In this document: piece by piece, positions 61,601 through 64,000 of the stretch | Layout: every line of letters begins with the position of its first letter | Position numbering within the stretch: position 1 is the first letter of the stretch | Origin: Pirellulales bacterium | GTDB taxonomy: Bacteria; Planctomycetota; Planctomycetia; Pirellulales; UBA1268 | Assembly: GCA_018401745.1 (NCBI GenBank) | Contig: JAGYJY010000016.1 | Span: forward strand, 115,190 to 179,189 | Length of the DNA: 64,000 bases | Direction: 5' to 3' | The notes under the pieces: generated by a model | Told to the model about the DNA's origin: nothing | Seen by the model: the letters and a program-made list of their open reading frames with translations, nothing else | The model's database searches: none | Position numbers and translations under genes: made by a program

Positions 61601-63106
61601 ATGCCATCCATGCCAGCCACCCCGTCGGTCCGTTCGCCGCTTGACGAACTCGGGCTCAACCTCACCCGGCGGCGGTTCTTCGGGCAGGGCAGCCACCTGC
61701 TCGGCGGTGCGGCGCTGGCCTCCCTGGCCGGACGACAGGGCCAGGCAGCCGCCCTGGAGACCGGGCCCGACGGCGTGGCCCGCGTGGCCGGCGCCCTCGG
61801 GCCCCACTTCGCCCCCAAGGCCAAGCAGGTGATCTACCTGCACATGGTGGGCGGGCCGCCGCAGCAGGACCTCTTCGACTACAAGCCGGCGATGAACGAG
61901 TGGTACGACAAGGACCTGCCCGAGAGCATCCGCCAGGGCCAGCGGCTGACCACGATGACCTCCGGCCAGGCCCGCTTCCCGATCGCGCCTTCAAAGTATG
62001 CCTTCACGCAGCATGGCAAGAGCGGCATGTGGGTCTGCGAGCTCTTGCCCCACACTGCGAAGATGGTCGACGAGATGTGCTTCATCCGCTCGATGCACAC
62101 CGAGGCGATCAACCACGAGCCGGCGATCACCTACATGCAGACCGGCAATCAGATCACCGGCCGGCCCTGCCTGGGCAGCTGGCTGAGCTACGGCCTCGGC
62201 AGCCTCAACGACGACCTGCCGACGTTTGTGGTGCTTGTCGCTCGGCCGACCAACACCGAGCAGGTGCAGGCGATCGGCGCCCGGCTCTGGTCGAGCGGCT
62301 TTCTCTCCGGCGAATACTCCGGCGTGAGCTTCCGCTCGTCGGGCGACCCGATCCTCTATCTCAAGGATCCGCCGGGCGTGTCGCGGGATGTGCGTCGCAC
62401 CACGCTCGATGGCCTGCAGGCCTTGAACGAGCAGACGTTTGAGCGGATCGGCGACCCCGAAACCCGCACCCGTATCGCGCAGTATGAGATGGCCTTCCGC
62501 ATGCAGGCGAGCGTGCCGGAGCTGACCGATCTCGCCAGCGAGAGCCAGGCCACGCTCGACCTCTACGGCGACGCGGTCACCAAGCCGGGCAGCTTTGCCA
62601 ACACGATGCTGATGGCCCGCCGGATGGTGGAGCGGGGCGTGCGGTTCGTGCAGGTCTACCACAACAACTGGGACACCCACGGCAACGTCGCCGGCCGGCT
62701 GCCCGATCAGTGCCGCGACGTCGACCAGCCCTGCTGGGCGCTGGTGCAGGACCTCAAGAGCCGCGGCATGCTCGATGACACACTGATCATCTGGGGCGGC
62801 GAGTTTGGCCGCACCGTCTATTCACAGGGCGGCCTCTCCAAGGAGAACTACGGCCGCGACCACCATCCGCGGTGCTTCACGATGTGGATGTGCGGCGGCG
62901 GTGCCCGGCCCGGCCAGATCTACGGCGAGACCGACGACTTCTCCTACAACATCGTCAAAGACCCGGTGCACATCCGCGACTTCCATGCCACCGTGCTGCA
63001 CCTGCTCGGCTTCGACCACGAGCGGTTCACCTACCGCCACCTCGGCCTCGACAACAAGCTCACCGGCGTCGAGCACGCCCGCGTGATTCCGGAGTTGATG
63101 ACCTGA
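61601..63106 (+). CDS. DUF1501 family protein, Tat-exported
   Basis: 501 residues from ATG 61601, with GAAGGAG upstream. The N-terminus [20 protein letters not shown] is a twin-arginine signal. The domain has [87 protein letters not shown] and [16 protein letters not shown], the sulfatase-like DUF1501 layout. It starts 52 bp after the DUF1549/1553 gene, the usual paired arrangement. Function remains unproven. Confidence 0.9.
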   Translation: MPSMPATPSVRSPLDELGLNLTRRRFFGQGSHLLGGAALASLAGRQGQAAALETGPDGVARVAGALGPHFAPKAKQVIYLHMVGGPPQQDLFDYKPAMNEWYDKDLPESIRQGQRLTTMTSGQARFPIAPSKYAFTQHGKSGMWVCELLPHTAKMVDEMCFIRSMHTEAINHEPAITYMQTGNQITGRPCLGSWLSYGLGSLNDDLPTFVVLVARPTNTEQVQAIGARLWSSGFLSGEYSGVSFRSSGDPILYLKDPPGVSRDVRRTTLDGLQALNEQTFERIGDPETRTRIAQYEMAFRMQASVPELTDLASESQATLDLYGDAVTKPGSFANTMLMARRMVERGVRFVQVYHNNWDTHGNVAGRLPDQCRDVDQPCWALVQDLKSRGMLDDTLIIWGGEFGRTVYSQGGLSKENYGRDHHPRCFTMWMCGGGARPGQIYGETDDFSYNIVKDPVHIRDFHATVLHLLGFDHERFTYRHLGLDNKLTGVEHARVIPELMT

Positions 63107-63137
63107 GCGGGCCCGAGCAACCCCGCCCGCGCTCCCA

Positions 63138-63286
63138 TCAACCGTCGGGGGTGTCGATCAGGTGCTGCAGCCGTTCAGCCAGTTCGTGCGGGTAGCGGGC
63201 GGTCCAGGTGTGATCGATCAGGCCGACGTCGACCTGCTCCACGCAGGCCATCACGGCGTTGCCGCCGATGGCGTGCAGAGGTTCTC
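63138..63286 (-). pseudogene. Remnant of the 3' end of an unidentified gene
   Basis: A minus-strand frame reads EPLHAIGGNAVMACVEQVDV, then LIDHTWTARYPHELAERLQHLIDTPDG and a stop at 63138. A stop codon (TGA) precedes it in the same frame and no good start is present, although an internal ATG would give 37 residues. Codon use looks like real coding sequence. It was probably cut when the toxin-antitoxin pair inserted next to it. The family is not recognised. Confidence 0.4.
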
Positions 63287-63292
63287 CTCAAT

Positions 63293-63300
63293 GTGTACAC
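63293..63300. promoter_or_regulatory. Candidate antitoxin operator
   Basis: GTGTACAC is a perfect palindrome 28 bp before the antitoxin start, with TGCACAC close downstream. Phd/YefM antitoxins bind such sites to repress their own operon. Position and symmetry are the only support. Confidence 0.35.
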
Positions 63301-63328
63301 TTCTCATGCACACTCTGGAGCCAACGCG

Positions 63329-63583
63329 ATGGAAGCCTCGTTTGTGGATCTTCGCAATAAATCCGCTGAGGTCATTCGTGCGCTGAGCCGCAACGAGCGG
63401 GTCACCGTCCTGTACCGCGGCAAACCCGCAGCCGTCATGCTGCCGCTTGAAGCTCGCTCAGACAACGCGTCGGTGAGTGCGAAAGATCACCCTGCCTTTG
63501 GCATGTGGGCCGACCGACGTGAGCTCGAGGACGTTCCCGCCCACGTCCGCCAGCTGCGACAGGGTCGCTTCCATGATCTTTGA
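63329..63583 (+). CDS. Phd/YefM-family antitoxin
   Basis: 84 residues from ATG 63329. The Phd/YefM fold is recognisable: FVDLRNKSAEVIRALSRNERVTVLYRGKPAAVMLP. A charged C-terminal tail (MWADRRELEDVPAHVRQLRQG) should neutralise the toxin. It overlaps the toxin gene by 11 bp. Confidence 0.85.
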   Translation: MEASFVDLRNKSAEVIRALSRNERVTVLYRGKPAAVMLPLEARSDNASVSAKDHPAFGMWADRRELEDVPAHVRQLRQGRFHDL

Positions 63584-63950
63584 TACCGACGTGCTCATCT
63601 GGGTGCTTCGAGGAAATGCACGGGCAGCCAAAGCGGTCGATACCGCGGGGGAGCGCAGCCTCTCCACCGTGACCTACATGGAGCTCCTGCAAGGCGCCCG
63701 GGACAACGCCGAAGTCCGTGGAATCAAAGCTTTCCTCAGCGACATGCAGTTCGCCATGCTCCCCCTGACGGAAAACATCGGGCATCGCGCCACGATTTAC
63801 ATGGAGGAATACGGGCTCGCCATTGCCATGGGCGTGGCTGATGCCCTGATTGCCGCAACAGCTGTGGAATGCAATCGCCCCCTGCTCACCGGCAACAACA
63901 AACACTACAGGGCAATCAAAGAACTCGATCTCCACCGCTTCCGACCATAG
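63573..63950 (+). CDS. vapC: VapC-type PIN ribonuclease toxin
   Basis: 125 residues from ATG 63573, a full-length PIN domain. The catalytic acidic residues are visible: Asp4 in MIFDTDVLIW, Glu near 38 in TVTYMELLQGA, Asp near 90 in MGVADALIAATA, and the C-terminal LLTGNNKHY, where an Asn stands in for the fourth acid as in many PIN toxins. It would cleave RNA unless bound by the antitoxin encoded upstream. Unlike the vapC at 11.9 kb it is intact. Confidence 0.88.
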   Translation: MIFDTDVLIWVLRGNARAAKAVDTAGERSLSTVTYMELLQGARDNAEVRGIKAFLSDMQFAMLPLTENIGHRATIYMEEYGLAIAMGVADALIAATAVECNRPLLTGNNKHYRAIKELDLHRFRP

Positions 63951-64000
63951 CCGGCGCCCTGATGGCTCGCCTGTTCCCAACCCGCACCGCTCCTGGGAAA

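Overview
The window is GC-rich bacterial chromosome, almost certainly from a planctomycete of the Pirellulales type. The evidence is the gene families: secreted c-type cytochromes with DUF1549/DUF1553 or DUF1592-type domains, each followed by a twin-arginine DUF1501 or DUF1552 protein, an LEPR-XLL export motif on a large beta-helix protein, an FG-GAP/VCBS protein and a DUF885 protein. No rRNA, tRNA or CRISPR array was seen.

Layout. 1-4.2 kb: a PHP-domain protein cut by the window edge, convergent with a large FAD/Fe-S oxidase. 4.9-6.2 kb: a secreted FG-GAP protein. 6.4-11.8 kb: a five-gene sugar/sugar-acid operon (TIM-barrel isomerase, Gfo/Idh/MocA dehydrogenase, 2-hydroxyacid dehydrogenase, Ldh-type reductase, KDG-type kinase). 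11.9-12.3 kb: a VapBC module whose toxin has lost its middle. 12.4-24.8 kb: a DNA-end processing block, SbcD/YhaO-like nuclease plus YhaN/SbcC-like ATPase, then recC, recB and recD with overlapping ends. 24.9-27.2 kb on the minus strand: a ModABC-type molybdate transporter. 27.5-35.2 kb: a beta-helix surface protein, a degenerate GalU-like nucleotidyltransferase and a GHMP-kinase/UDP-sugar pyrophosphorylase fusion. 35.6-38.7 kb: two predicted secreted metalloproteases and a small EF-hand protein. 38.9-47.5 kb: cytochrome/PA14, sorbosone-dehydrogenase-like, DUF1592 and DUF1552 genes. 47.6-48.6 kb: a signal peptidase I-like gene. 49.0-49.3 kb: a candidate structured small RNA. 49.4-58.1 kb on the minus strand: M29 aminopeptidase, panD, ubiX and a very large alpha-2-macroglobulin-like protein. 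58.4-63.1 kb: a DUF1549/1553 cytochrome and its DUF1501 partner. 63.3-63.95 kb: an intact Phd/VapC pair.

Four intergenic regions (4.2-4.9, 35.2-35.6, 43.2-43.8 and 48.6-49.0 kb) are built from shared modules: a 211-bp repeat, always in the same orientation; a 73-nt element that folds as a three-hairpin cloverleaf; a variable hairpin with compensatory changes; and smaller shared blocks. One cloverleaf looks nested inside another copy.

Nine otherwise well-conserved genes are broken by twelve single-step frameshifts, and every one is in the +1 sense (one extra base). Insertion-biased sequencing error is the simplest explanation, but the uniform sign deserves a check. I give reconstructed gene ends for these genes.
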